DNA from: Euryodendron excelsum
Lineage: Eukaryota; Streptophyta; Magnoliopsida; Ericales; Pentaphylacaceae
Reading direction: 5' to 3'
Assembly: GCA_033060915.1 (NCBI GenBank)
Contig: CM065379.1
Location: 29,729,318-29,793,317 of the forward strand
DNA length: 64,000 nucleotides
Under the pieces are notes generated by a model. The model worked only from the letters and a program-made list of their open reading frames with translations. It searched no databases and had not been told where the DNA came from. How positions within the stretch are numbered: position 1 is the first letter of the stretch; each line of letters starts with the position of its first letter. Below, one piece after another: positions 12,175-24,249 of this stretch. The position numbers and the translations under genes are program-made.

Positions 12175-12639
12175 TGTAACGACCCAAATTTTCGGACCGT
12201 TAATAAATAAAATAAATAACCTCAAATGAGATTTAATCATGCTGCAACCCAAATGTACCATTATAAGTGGCTCTAAATTTAATTCTTGAGATAAGATTAC
12301 AACTTCAAATAACTCACAAATGTAAAAATAATTCTTCCTAGGCTTCAAGATACATAACTCCCAACAATAATGTCTCCAAAATAAATATGAATCTTCATAA
12401 GTTCAAAATAATGCTCCACTGGCAACTTATAAGCTTCTACCTGAAAAATAAAATTTAACCAAGAAGTATACAATACACAGGAGTACAAACGCAAAGTTTA
12501 GGATAACTAAAGCAAAGCTCAATGAATAAACCCGTTTGATAGAGTAATAATCATTTGTCAATCAAAATTATAAACAAAACATGCCGGCAACAAGTATTTT
12601 AATATTTTCATAAGGCTCGTACTTGGCCCTTCTCAGTAC
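12175..12639 (-). repeat. Left chromovirus LTR, outer part
   Basis: Read on the minus strand this ends in GGTCCGAAAATTTGGGTCGTTACA-like sequence (12198-12175), a common 3' end of plant chromovirus LTRs, so the outer boundary is the U5 end. It is interrupted at AGTAC (12635-12639) by the Ogre-like element and resumes at 51883. A splice-acceptor-like TTTTTCAGGTAG lies inside, as in related LTRs. No gene is present. Confidence 0.6.
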
Positions 12640-13439
12640 TGTTGCGCCCCGGTTTTTTGGGGGTCCAAGGTCCTTTCGGCTCGGAGACCCTAAAGCACGG
12701 AATTCTGTCACTAGAACTCATCCTCCTAGAAGGACAAGTGTGACTAGGTTTGAAAATTGATTTGACTAAGGGCTTTTTAGAAAAGTAGGAGTCGCCACCT
12801 AACTTGATTAAGGTGAGTTAAGGCACCTAAAACTAAGCGTTAATCCGAAGATTAAACTTAGGGTTTTTGGAAAAGGTTTTTGAAAAATCCCTTAAGAGAG
12901 GGTTTTTAAGAAAATAGGTTGTTTGACAACCTTTGGAAAGATTTAAGCCCTTTTTTTAAAAAATTACTCCATTTTAATCTTTCGAAAACAGAAATCTATG
13001 GTCCGGGGGTTGGTTATGTGTAGGGAAGATATTCTAAGATCATCACCCTACCCCACCCTTTCGGTACCTACATGTCTAGTCACCCTTTTGTTCACTCACT
13101 AGAATAACCGGTTACCATTGTCCACTTAATGTCCACTTTAGAATTTTGAAAACGGGGTTTAGTCATTACTTTTCGGATGGATGATGCGTGATGCAAGTTT
13201 CTGGAAGAAGTTTGAAAATAGTGGGGGTTTTGAAAGAGTTTGAAATAGAAATTTTGAATTGATTAGAATTTTTGAAAAAGGGATTGGAGTTGAAATAAAA
13301 GTTATGACCGCACCATTTTAGGTTGCCTACGTATCTCATTTGACAAGAATCAGGTCATTCGTAGTTCGAGCAAGAGCCCGATGGAAAATAGGCGCATTAG
13401 GGCCTTTGGAAGGTTTAAAGAAACTTTGGGTTTTTGAAA

Positions 13440-13670
13440 GAGTTTAAGACACTTTGAGGTCTTTGGAAAAGTTTAAGACACTTTGAGGTCTTTGGAAAAG
13501 CTTAAGACACTTTGAAGTCTTTGGAAAATTTTTAAGACACTTTGTGGTCTTTGGAGGAGTTTAAGACACTTTGAAGTCTTTAGAGAAGTTTAAGACACTG
13601 TGAGGTCTTTAGAAAATTTTAAGACACTTTGAGGTCTTTGGAGAAGTTTTAAGACACTTTAAGGTCTTGG
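13440..13670 (-). repeat. 29-30 bp tandem repeat in the Ogre-like 3' LTR (8 copies)
   Basis: Units carry AAGACACTTTGAGGTCTTTGG; AAGAC falls at 13446, 13475, 13504, 13534, 13563, 13592, 13621 and 13651. The 5' LTR has the same array with seven copies (47878-48075), one difference between the pair. Confidence 0.85.
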
Positions 13671-14149
13671 AGGTTTTGACTTGAAATTGAATGGTGGAGT
13701 GTTTCTTGAAAATGTTTTTGGATCAACTCGAGGGAGTTTTGGAAAAACATGTTTTGTTATGTCTCAAGAGGACTTGAAAGTGTTCTTGAAGTCTTGTTTT
13801 TAAAACCTTGGGGGTATGATTTTGATGGATTAGTTTTTTAAAGTGGTTTTCAAAAATGGCTAAGGGTTTGGAATCCTAATATGGACAACCTTAGAGGTTG
13901 TTCTAGATTTATCACTTGTCTTTGGAATCCCTAACCATGAGAGGGCTAGGGACACCTTGGGTTTGTGACCTTTTGAAAACATTTTTGGAAACGCCTTGAA
14001 GATGGAGTGTAAGAACATTTGGAGATTTTATGGAGTTGGTTTTTTTTTTTGTTTAAATCAAGAGAGTGGAGGTTTTGGAAAAGTGGACTATGAGAATGAT
14101 TTAAAATTGAGTGATAATTTAGAAAAGAGTTCAAGAGTTGGAACCTTGA

Positions 14150-14375
14150 AGTATACTAACATAGGTTGGGTTGGCTTAGGGTTAGAGGTGACCTAAGGTT
14201 GACTAACTTGGGTTAGGTTAACTTAGGGTTAAAATGACCTATGGTTAACTAACTTGGGTTAGGTAGACATAAGGTTAAGATGACTTAGGGTTAGGTTAAC
14301 CTAAGGTAAGTGAACTAGGGTCAAGTTAACCTAGGGTTGGATAACTAGGGTCAAGTTAACCTAGGGTTGGGTAAC
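14150..14375 (-). repeat. AGGGTTA-rich degenerate repeat, left part
   Basis: Short blocks such as AACTAGGGTCAAGTTAACCT repeat every 25-30 bp. They continue after A2 at 19536-19620 and recur in the other LTR at 48560-48850. They resemble telomere repeats in spots, but the spacing is irregular and they belong to the LTR. Confidence 0.7.
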
Positions 14376-14629
14376 TGTAAGCACCCCATTTTTGACCGCT
14401 CTGCAGTCTACACTCCGTCCAGACTTGTTTTCAAGTCATTATGGACATATTTCAATCGAAACCAATCCTCTAGTCCAAATTCCGTCTCTCCATCGCTTCG
14501 CGGGCCTGTCAGGCCCAAATAGAGGCAAAATGACCAAAATGCCCTTAGGGGCATTGTCCTTTCTTATTCCAATTTCGATCCCTCTCTCGAGACAGTTTAT
14601 TCCTTGAGACGGTCCGAGTAGCAAAACTA

Positions 14630-15110
14630 CTCACAAAACCGTCGGAGTGGCGGAAACACTCACAAAACCGTTAGAGTAGCGGAAATACTCACACCGTTAG
14701 AGTGGCGGAAACACTCAAAACCCAGGCACGTCTCTTCGGAGTCGGTAAGACCCCTTTCCAATCCCTCTCTCGAGACAGTTTATTCCTCGAGACGGTTCCA
14801 ATCCAGGCATGTCTCTTCGGAGACGGTAAGACCCCTTTCCAATCCATCTCTCGAGACAGTTTATTCCTCGAGACGGTCCGAGTAGCAAAACTACTCACAG
14901 AACCGTTAGAGTAGCGGAAATACTCACAGAACCGTTAGAGTAGCGGAAATACTCTCAAATCGTCAACCCCGTCCGAGTAGCGGAAATACTCAACCCCGTC
15001 CGAGTAGCGGAAATACTCAACCCCGTCCGAGTAACGAAAATACTCACAAATCATCAACCCCGTCCGAGTAGCGGAAATACTCACACCGTTAGAGTGGCGG
15101 AAACACTCAA
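14630..15110 (+). repeat. 27-29 bp tandem repeats in LTR A2
   Basis: Units of the form CCGTTAGAGTAGCGGAAATA followed by CTCACA, and a variant with CCCCGTCCGAGTAGCGG. The core GAGTA..TACTC is itself palindromic. The same repeat is longer in A4 and reduced to one or two copies in A1 and A3. Confidence 0.8.
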
Positions 15111-15960
15111 AACCTAGGTCAATACCTATGTTTGTTAGTTCACTTTGGTGAAAAATGACCAGACTACCCTTAGGACCTTTTTCGAGACTTTTCGGTCAAG
15201 ATGACCATTTTGCCCCTAGGCATCCGAACGCCCCGGGAACCACACCGGCTCTGGGTATCAAACCGGTAATGTCCCGAGAACACTTTTTATAGTATTCTCA
15301 ACCTTCCCTTACCTTTCCGGATCATTCTGAGTCAGTTCCGGCCAACCCGATGCAAAATGACCATTTTGCCCCTGGAGGGCCGGTCTCCTTCTTCGACCAC
15401 ACCGGCTCTGGGTATCAAACCGGTAATGTCCCGAGAATAATTTTTATAGTGTTCTTGACCTTCTTTTACCTTTCCGGACCATTCCGAGTCAATTTCGGCA
15501 AACCCGGTACAAAATGACCGTTTTGCCCCTGGTGGGCCGGTCTCCATTTCCGATCACGCCGGCTTTGGATATCAAACCGGCAACCTCTAGGAACATCCTA
15601 AATAATGTTTCCAGATCCCAAGTTTTCTTCCGGGACAGTTTGAGTCTGTCCCGGCAGTTTTCCGGTCCGGTTGACCGTTTTGCCCCTAAAGGCTCGGTCA
15701 ACCTTTCCGACACATCCAATCCTCACTTTTCAAGTCAAATACCTCCAGGACACTATTTTAAGTGTTCCTGCTCCTTTCCGGCGTTTCGGGTCACTCCCGG
15801 CTCCTTCAAATCATTCCCGGACTTTCCGGAGTCACTCCTAGTGAAGCCAGGCTAAAGTTTACATGGTAGTCACTAGTACAGACGCCCAAATCTAGTCAAA
15901 GATACGTTGCTTGCTGACCTTAATTGTTTCCTAAATGGCTGGCGCCAGTGTAAAATTTGC

Positions 15961-16008
15961 CCTGGCGCCACTGCAACAGGCGCCAGGCTTGTCCAACTTT
16001 TATAAATA
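15961..16008 (+). promoter_or_regulatory. GGCGCC inverted repeat and TATA box of LTR A2
   Basis: The inverted repeat CCTGGCGCC / GGCGCCAGG with a 9-bp loop (15961-15987) lies just before TATAAATA at 16001-16008. The arrangement matches A1, A3 and A4. Transcription would start near 16030 and cover the 3.5 kb downstream part of the LTR. Confidence 0.6.
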
Positions 16009-19000
16009 CAGAGCCTCGATCAACGTGAAAAGGGTCTGCAAACTTAACCTAGAAATCACACAATTTGATACACAGAGCTCGAGCACCTCCAAAAACCCTA
16101 GCCTCCCTAGGTTTTCCAAACCCTAGCCACTATACACAAACCCTAGCCTCTTATACACTCATGCACACCCCTATACACTCATACACTAGCCTTCAACCAC
16201 TCTCTCAAGACTTGAAGAGTTGCCATACGAAGCTTGAAGACAACCCTTGAAGACTGAAGAAGAAGATCAAGACGAAGACCAAAGACCGAAGACCGAAGAC
16301 TGCACGGCGCGCAAAATAAACAAGAAACAAGGTAGGCTTTCTCTTTAATTTTCTGCACTTCCCCCCTCTCTCTTCTCTCTCCAACCCACTTCGGTTTTCT
16401 CTATTTTAATCCCCTATCTCTTTCCCCCCCTTTCTTTGCATGCTTGAAACAAGGGGATTCCCGGTCCATGTGTAGGATTGGACTATTGGAGAGTCACCGT
16501 GTCGGGGGCTTTCTTCTAGTCTAACCAAAGACCACGTGGGTTCGACCCCCTTGATTATGTGGTGAAGCCTTAACCTTGTATGTTCACGACCCCAAATTGC
16601 ATTGTGCATATCATAGTCTTGCATCTTCCAAAGTTCGTTTTCAAAAACGTTTTCAAAATTGCATCAAAATCTCTTTTTCAAAAATTTGTTTTCAAAACCA
16701 CAATTCTAGGGTGATTCTAGCCTTTCCATGGCTAGGGTTGCTTTAGGAAAGTGTTACATTAAAAGTGACCCTTTTGGTCTATATTTTCAAACCTTATTGT
16801 TTTTCAAAACCACTTTCTTAAAGTGGTTCTAGCCCTCTTTTGGTTAGAATCGCTTTAGGAAAGTGAGACGTTTTCATGCTTTCCAAAAAACTCTCTTTTT
16901 AAAAATCTCTTCCTAAAAATCTCTTTTTCAACATACTTTCCTAAAACTCTCCTCTCCAAAATTGTTTTCAAAAACTCCCTTCTAAAATCTATTTTTTATT
17001 TTTTTTATTTTTATTTTTATTTTTTTCAAAATTCTCTCTCTAAAATCTTTTTCTCAAAATTCACCCTTTAAAAACACTCCCTAGATTCACCTTCCTAAAA
17101 AATCTCTCCTAAAAATCTTTCCAAATACTCTCTTTTCTAAAATCTCCCTTCTAGAAATTCCCCTCTAGGTTTTCCTTCCAAAACCTTCGTTTCCAAAAAT
17201 GCACTTTCTAAAACTCCCTTTCCCTTAGATTCCAAGTCAAGCCCTAGAAACCACGATTAGGAAACCCTAATTTTCTTCCCAAAAACATGGTTTTCAAACT
17301 TTGTCCCAAACCTAGGTTTCCAAAATCTTTTGTTTTCACATCCAAACTCTACACGTTTTCAAAACCTATTTTCTACGTCAAAACTATAATCTTTCAAATC
17401 TAGGGTTTCTAGAATCTCCTTTTCGAAATCCTTGCCAAATCCTATCTTCCCTTTAGGAAACCAAATCCAATCCTCCGTTTTTGGAAACAAAATCAAACCT
17501 TTGCTTTTAGAAACCAAATCCAATCCCTTCCTAATCCAAACCTTTCCTAATTCAATTCCTTCCTAAACCATAAGTTTCCTAAACCTAAACTTTAAACCTT
17601 TTCTTAAGTTTCAAAATCCAACCTTTTCCTAATTCAAATCCTTCCCAAACTTCCGTTTTCCTAAATCTTAAGTTTCTAAAACTTGAACATAAAAATCTTT
17701 CCTAAACTTTAAAACTCAACTTTCAAATCTTTCCTAGTTCAACCCTTTCCTAATTCTACCCCTTTCAAACATCTTTTTCAAATCCAAGCTTTCAAATCTT
17801 TCCCAAACTCAAACCTTTCCTAATCTCAAGATTTTCTAAAACTCTAAAAACTTTCTAAATTTTGAACTTTCTAAATTTCAAATCTCTCCAAATTCAAAAC
17901 TTTCTAAATTTGAAACCTTCTTAAGTTAAATCTTTCTAAACCTAAAACTTTCTAAATTCTAAACTCTCTTAAACTTCAAATCTTTCCAAATCTATGACTT
18001 TTCTAAATTCAAAACTTTCTTAATTTAAGACTTTCTTAAGATTAAACTTTCTTAATTCAAACATTTCCTAAATTGAAAACTTTCCTACTTTCAAAACTTC
18101 CTTATTTTCAAAACCTTTCCTTTTTCAAAACCTTCCTTAAAATGAAGCTTTCTTAATTCAAAACTTTCCCTTTCTTAATTCAAACATTTCCTAAACTAAA
18201 AACTTTCCTTTTTCAAACCTTTCCCAAAACGAAACTTTCTTATTTTTAAAACTTCCTTATTTTCAAAACTTTCCAAAATCAAAACTTCTCTTTTCAAACA
18301 TTTCTAAATTCGAAACTTTCCTAAGTTGAAACTTTCTTAAACCCAAACCTTTCCTAATTCAAAACTTTCCTAAGTTGAAACTTTCCTAAACCTAAAACTT
18401 TCCAAAAATGAAACTTTCCAAAGATAACATTTTCCTAATTCGAAACTTTTCTAATCCAAATCTTTCCTAAATTTCAAGTTTTCAAATCCTTCCAAATCTT
18501 CCAAATCCAACATTCCAATCCAATCCTTCTTAATCTCAAGTCTAGGTTTCCTAAACCTCCTTCTTTCTAAAACCAAGTCTTTCTAAAATCAATCTTTCCA
18601 AAGCAAGTTCAATCCTCTCAATTCTAATTTCAAATCTCCTTTTCGAATTTCAAATCACATTCAATGTCCAATTCAAGTTCCTTCTTCAATCCACTCTTCT
18701 ATTTTCAATCGGACTCTTGTCCGAACTACGACTGACCTGATTCCCCCAAAGGGATACGTAGGCAACCTTCATAGGTGCGGTCACAATACTTTTCAAACTT
18801 TCAATTCCACCCTCATGGGTGCGGTTTTCAAAATCTTTTCAAATCTCGAATTTCAATTTCAAAATTTCTATTTTCAAATTTCTGCTTTCAATTTTCAAAC
18901 TTTTCAATTTCAAATCTTTCCAATTTCAAATCTATTTTCAAATTAAATCAATTTCAAATCAATCTCTTTCCAAATCTATTTTTCAATTCTCTCTTATTTT

Positions 19001-20856
19001 GCACTGGCATACCATGCATCATGTTAGTTTCTTTTCAAACATTGTTTTTCTAAAGTGAAATAGGATTGAACATGGGTTAATTAAAGACTCTCATAGGTGA
19101 ATCTAGGGTAGATTGACATGTAGGTATCGAAAGGGTGGGGTAGGGTGATAGCTTAGTGCGTCTTCCCTACACGTAACCAATCTCTGAATTTAGATCACTG
19201 TTTTCAAAGACCAAAAAGGAGTTATTTTTCAAAAAGGGCTAAATGTTTTCCAAAGGTTGCCAAATAATCTGTTTTTCGTAAAAAACCCTCTCTTGAGGAT
19301 ATTTTCAAAATTATTTTTTCAAAAACCTTAAGTGTAGTCTTCGGATTATGCTTAGTTTTTAGGTGACCTAACTCACCTTAATCAAGTTAGGTGACGACTC
19401 CGAATCTTTTTCAAAAGCCCTTTATTCAAACCTAGTCGCACTCATTCTTTTAGGAGGGTGAGTTCTAACGAGAGAGTACAACATTTTTCCCGCTTGGGTG
19501 AGTATTCCTCGAGTGCGAAAAATCTGGGCGCGACAATAACTAGGGTCAAGTTAACCTAGGTTTGGACAACTAGGGTCAAGTTAACCTAGGTTTAGATAAC
19601 TAGGGTCAAGTTAGCCTAGTTAGATTGGAGGATGGCTTGGAAAATTGGTTTGATGCACTCTTGGAACAAAACATGTTATGCCGTGGACCTTGGTTGGCAA
19701 ACTTTTTGAAGATCATTTCCATGAAAATTTTGACTCTAACCAAGAGTATGGTTTATATGGTTGGTGATTGGAGACCATTCCAAGGAAGGTTTCCTTATGG
19801 CTATTATAACCTTTATCTTGACAAGAGTGGAGGTTTCAAAAATTAACATAAGGATGGCAATTTTTAGCAAATCATTTTTTATGTAAAGAAGGAGATAATG
19901 CATTTTTGAAAACCATCTTTTGAGAAGGATTTTGAAAATCACTTTTCAAGGGGACCATTTTGTCAAGAAAGGGTTCATATGGCCAAACAAAAGGGAGACC
20001 ACTCAAGAGAGGGTTCCATGGGGCCATTCCAACTATTACACTTAAAAGAATGAAAATCTTGAAAATTAGAGAATTGGAAAGCAACCCTTTTGCAAATTAA
20101 GATGTCATGATACCAAAATGAAAGTTAGGGGATTTGTAGGAGGTCTTCTAAGGCATAATTTTTAAGGTCCCATTCTAAGCTTCAAGGAGCCAACTCTTAT
20201 AACAATTTTTTGAAAGAAATGTAGAACTTGGAAATGACATAAAATTAAGAGCAATGCAAGCATTGTGGAATATGGCAATAAGCATAAAATGAAGCTAAGC
20301 ATACAAAACATGATCGAAATGGTAATATGCAAGGGGTCATGATTCACATACAAGGCTTTTAGGCTACACCACATAAACAAGGGGTTCCTAGGCCATACCA
20401 TCTTAAAGTAGGTTAGTGAGAGGTCCCTACACGGTGGTTCTCACTTGCTTTCATCTAGGCATGATCTAAGAGCCCTCTTGGCTCAAGCATGCAAGAAAGG
20501 GGGGTTGAAGATGGGGATTAAAATAGAGAATAACCCAAGTAGGCTAGGGGAGAGAAGAGAAAAGTGGGGGAGAGCACAAATGTAAAAGGGATACCACCTT
20601 TTGCCTTCAACACACTTGTAGTCTTCAATAGATGTCTTGATTGGAGCTTGAGTGACTTCAAGAAGGCTTGAGAGGCTAGAGTGGAGTGTGTAGGTGTGTA
20701 TAAGGCCTTGTATGTGGAGTGTATAGGCTTAGGAGGGGTAGAATCTAGCCTAAGTGTTGGAGGGAAGGAATATATGTATAGATTCGAGTTTTTGGAGTGA
20801 TTCCAGCAAAACTTCGCATCAATTTCGGACCTGGAATATACAAAGGGGGAGGCCTC

Positions 20857-20864
20857 AATTTATA
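20857..20864 (-). promoter_or_regulatory. TATA-like box of the Ogre-like 3' LTR
   Basis: TATAAATT on the minus strand, about 1.8 kb into the LTR in sense direction. The same sequence lies at 50097-50104 in the 5' LTR. Confidence 0.5.
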
Positions 20865-22679
20865 GGCAATCTGGAACAGGCCTTGGGCATGTGTTACATG
20901 CGCATGGCCAAAATTTGGCCTTGAGCATTTAGGACATGCGCAGGTACTGTTCCATTATCAGAATGACACATGGCACCTTATGTACTGGTTAAATCTTGAT
21001 CGTTGATCGAAAGTCGGTCGATTTGATCAAAATTTGAGTGCATGTAGCATAAGCTCTATCACCGGGAAGGTTCATCCAAACTTTGCCTCGATAATTGAGT
21101 CAATCGGAAAGGTTTCAGGGGAATTGGTCGCAGTTGGGATGTTCTCCTAGTGCTTCCGATAAACTTTCATGTTTTCGAAGAGTTTGAATTATGTTTGGAG
21201 GTGAGTGATATCGTCTTGGGAAGTGTGCCAAAAGGTCACTTTTGCGAAGCGTCTGTGATATGCTCCCTGGGTATTTAAAAGTGGCTGTTTCCGTTTCGTG
21301 TGATCGAGGCCTTCAAGAAGCGATCTATTTGATCGGATCGTACCGATGGAAAGTACTATGGAAATACTTTCAAGAATTCCTAAATTTATGCATTTCTCAA
21401 GTCGTTTGACGGTGCATTTTGGTTAGGGAATCGAAAAAAAAGCCAACCTCGGCAGAGCGTCTGTGAGACACTCCAAGGGTTGCTGAAAGTTATAGTTTTT
21501 ACATCGTACGATAGAGGGCTTCGGGAAGCGATCTATTTGATCGAACCGTATCGATGGAAAGATCTATAGACGAGCTTTTGAGAATTCCCTGATTTACATA
21601 TTTCTCAAGTCGGTTGATGGTGCGTTATAACCAGGGAATCGGGAGAAAAGACAATTTAGGCGGAGCGTCTGCAAGACGCTCCAGGGAACTTTTATCGCGT
21701 CGTGTGAGCTTAGTGTCGTAGGGTCCTCCTCGGGTTAAACAAGGGCGTGTGGTGAAACCCTCTGCTAGAAATCCCAAGGCCGGCGCTGTTTTGAGGCATA
21801 TTTGGGCTTCCAGGGGCGAAACGGTCATTTTGACCAGGATTGGTTGGAAATGGTCAGGAATGGTTTAGGATGTTGTGTTAAGTGTGTAGGGTTGTTCAGG
21901 GATGGTTTTGAGAGAGTCTTTTACCATTTGGTAAGGTTTGCGCAGTGATGAGGTGTTCGGGGGCAAAATGGTCATTATGACCGGAGTGGGCCGAAATAGG
22001 ACCGGATTCAGACCAAATGGTCCGCGGGGGACGCCTAATGGTTTAACAACATTTTGGTAGGATGGACTTATCGTTTTGAGGGATTTTGAACTTTCCTAAA
22101 ATGTGCCTGGAGGCCCAAGGGGCAGGTTTGGTCATTTTTCACCGAGTCGGGCTAATAGGCCCCAGTGTTAGCCTTGGTGTTGATTCTCGAGACCGCCCGG
22201 TCTCGGAAAACTACCTATGCGGTGTTGGTCTCTAAGAACGCTCGGTCTTAGAGAACTACCTGTAAGGGTGGTGTTGGTTCCTGAGAATGTCTGGTCCTAG
22301 AAAGATACCTGGAAGGGTGGTGTTAGTCTCTGAGAACGCCCGGTCTCAGAGAACTACCAAATGACGGACATTCTACTTTGGCGGACTAGCAGGCGCCAGA
22401 AGTGAACCGTCTGGAATTTTTAATGTGGTGTTGGTCCCCGAGATTACCTGATCCCGGGAAGCTACTTGGATGGCGTTGGTTTCCGGGACTGCCCGGTCCG
22501 GAAAGCTGCCTAGAATAATGGTGCTTATGGCTCCAGCGGGTCCTCGTGGGCCCGAGAAGCGACCAACTGGTTGGATTGGAGATTGTAAGACTCATTTTGA
22601 ACCTGCATGTGTTGTGATGATGGAAACTAATCCCAGTCGGGCCAGAGATTACCGAGCGGGCAAAAATGGGGTGCTTACT

Positions 22680-22698
22680 GCTGCCCCTCTTTTTTTGG
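22680..22698 (-). promoter_or_regulatory. Polypurine tract of the Ogre-like element
   Basis: On the minus strand CCAAAAAAAGAGGGGCAGC directly precedes the 3' LTR start. That is the expected plus-strand primer for DNA synthesis and supports minus as the sense strand. Confidence 0.75.
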
Positions 22699-24240
22699 CT
22701 TTGCTTGCCAAAGGCAGAAAAATAACAAAGTAAGAATCCCTTTTTAGTCGCGAGGTGATCGAAGGGACGATGTGCTGGGGAATTCGGAAACCTCTTGTGG
22801 GTTACCGGTCTGGAAGATCCTCGAAAAGTCTTAGGCCTAGGTTGGGAACCGGGTTGCCAGCTTGACACATTTTGGTCCAGGGCAACTGATTCTTGCCAGT
22901 GAAAGTTGAAGGCTCGACTTTCGGCTTTCGACAAGGCCCTTACGAGCAAATTCAGATTTTTGGGAAGCTTGAAATTAGTTTTGGCGGGAAGCTGAATGGC
23001 CGAGCGCACGTAGCACATGCACATTCAGTGATGTAAGCTGTGCGCATCTAATACATGTGCCAGTTGAGTTGTTATTTTGGCACATCTGCTACATACGCCA
23101 GCCTGTGGCCATGAAAACAGAGCAGGTTCGCGTTTTGCTCACTGTGCCTTTGAGTTTTTGTTGATTTCAAAATCTTCTCTGAAGGATTTCGAGGGGTTTT
23201 GCTCGGGAAACGTTAGGGGAGTGTTGGGAGACGTTGGGCATGTGTCGAGGATCGTCAGCGTCGCCGGATTCTAGCCACAAAGCTTGTTTTTCGCCGAAGA
23301 ATTTCAAAGGTTAGTTTTTTAAAAATTCATTGATTTTGATACGTTTGCTTTCGTTTTTTGCATATGAACAGTGTAATCCCATGTTTTTGAACGTTTAAAA
23401 CACAATGATCGGATTGTTTTTGTGATTTGATGGAGATTTGAGTGCGTTCCGAGTGATTTTGTGTGTTTGGGTGAAGTGGGTTTTCTGCAGGACTCAAAAA
23501 ATTATCTCTACAGGCTTGGGCATTGACTTTTTGTGAGAGATTTTTACATTGAGTACCTTAGAAAAATGTGTAAAACAACCGTATGAAGTTTCGTAATTTT
23601 TTGAAAAATTTTAAATTTTTAGAAATTGCAAAAAATAGGAAAAATTGAAAAAAATTATAAAATGGATCTCGTTGATGGTCGAAAAATCATAAACCATTTT
23701 TTGAAAATTGTAGTGATATTCTTGCATGTTCCAAGAAATGATGTGAAATTTTTGAAAATGTAGAAGAAATAGGAAAATTTGAGAATATCGAAAAATTGGC
23801 TTAAAAATTGCGTTTGAGAATGGGATGCGTGTTTTGGAGGATGGGGTTGTTTTAGTTGATGGTTTGAGATGTTTCAGGCTATGTTTATGACTTGTTTAAT
23901 TTCGGGGTAGTGACTTTTTAAGGCGGAACTTTGCTGAAATTTTCAAAAATTTTAGCACTTAGCTTTAAAAGCTTTTGGTAAGGCAAATTCTTTTGAGAAA
24001 GGGGCTTTCGAGGGAGAAGGCCTGGAGAAATCGCGATTTTGAAAAAAATTTGGGAGTGGGATTTTTGAACGAGACAAGCCTCGGGCGACTGTTTTTTAGA
24101 AAACTTGAAGAATGGGGCTTTTGAAGGTGAAAGCCCAGGAAACTGTTGAGTACTTGAAATGGGGGCTTTCTAAAGGTAAACCTCGGAAAAACCGTAAATA
24201 TGTTGAGTCAGGGCTTTTGAAGGAAAAAGCCTGAGAAACC
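22699..24240 (-). other. 3' non-coding region of the Ogre-like element
   Basis: About 1.5 kb between the polypurine tract and the 99-bp tandem array. An open frame on minus (22386-23024) crosses the LTR boundary and has no recognisable domain, so I do not call a gene. I see nothing else. Confidence 0.6.
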
Positions 24241-24249
24241 GGTTTGAAT

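Larger units (their letters stand above)
14376..19535 (+). mobile_element. Solo LTR A2 (family A)
   Basis: 5,160 bp, starting TGTAAGCACCCC and ending CTGGGCGCGACA, flanked by GTAAC (14371-14375) and ATAAC (19536-19540), a TSD with one change. The intact 5' LTR of the host has GTAACTA at the equivalent site, which confirms the boundaries. Sense is plus. Contents: three 81-bp units (14585-14880), ~27-29 bp repeats with GAGTAGCGGAAATACTCA (14630-15110), a GGCGCC inverted repeat (15961-15987), TATA box, and a pyrimidine-rich tract (16850-18650). No coding potential. Confidence 0.9.
12640..22679 (-). repeat. 3' LTR of the Ogre-like element (holds solo LTR A2)
   Basis: Sense runs from 22679 to 12640. 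The start should be TGTAAGCACC but reads AGTAAGCACC at 22679, a single change; the end is GGGGCGCAACA. It matches 47073-51882 throughout. A2 (14376-19535) sits in an AGGGTTA-rich repeat and splits it. It contains a 29-30 bp repeat (13440-13670) and a TATA-like box at 20857-20864. Most differences from the 5' LTR in the outer 190 bp are C/T or G/A changes. Confidence 0.9.

Noticed and set aside
14150..14375. Interstitial telomere repeat (AGGGTTA-like)
   Set aside because: Spacing and sequence are irregular, and the same block occurs in the other LTR, so it is an LTR repeat.
22386..23024. 212-codon frame on minus
   Set aside because: It crosses the 3' LTR / polypurine-tract boundary of the Ogre-like element and shows no recognisable domain.
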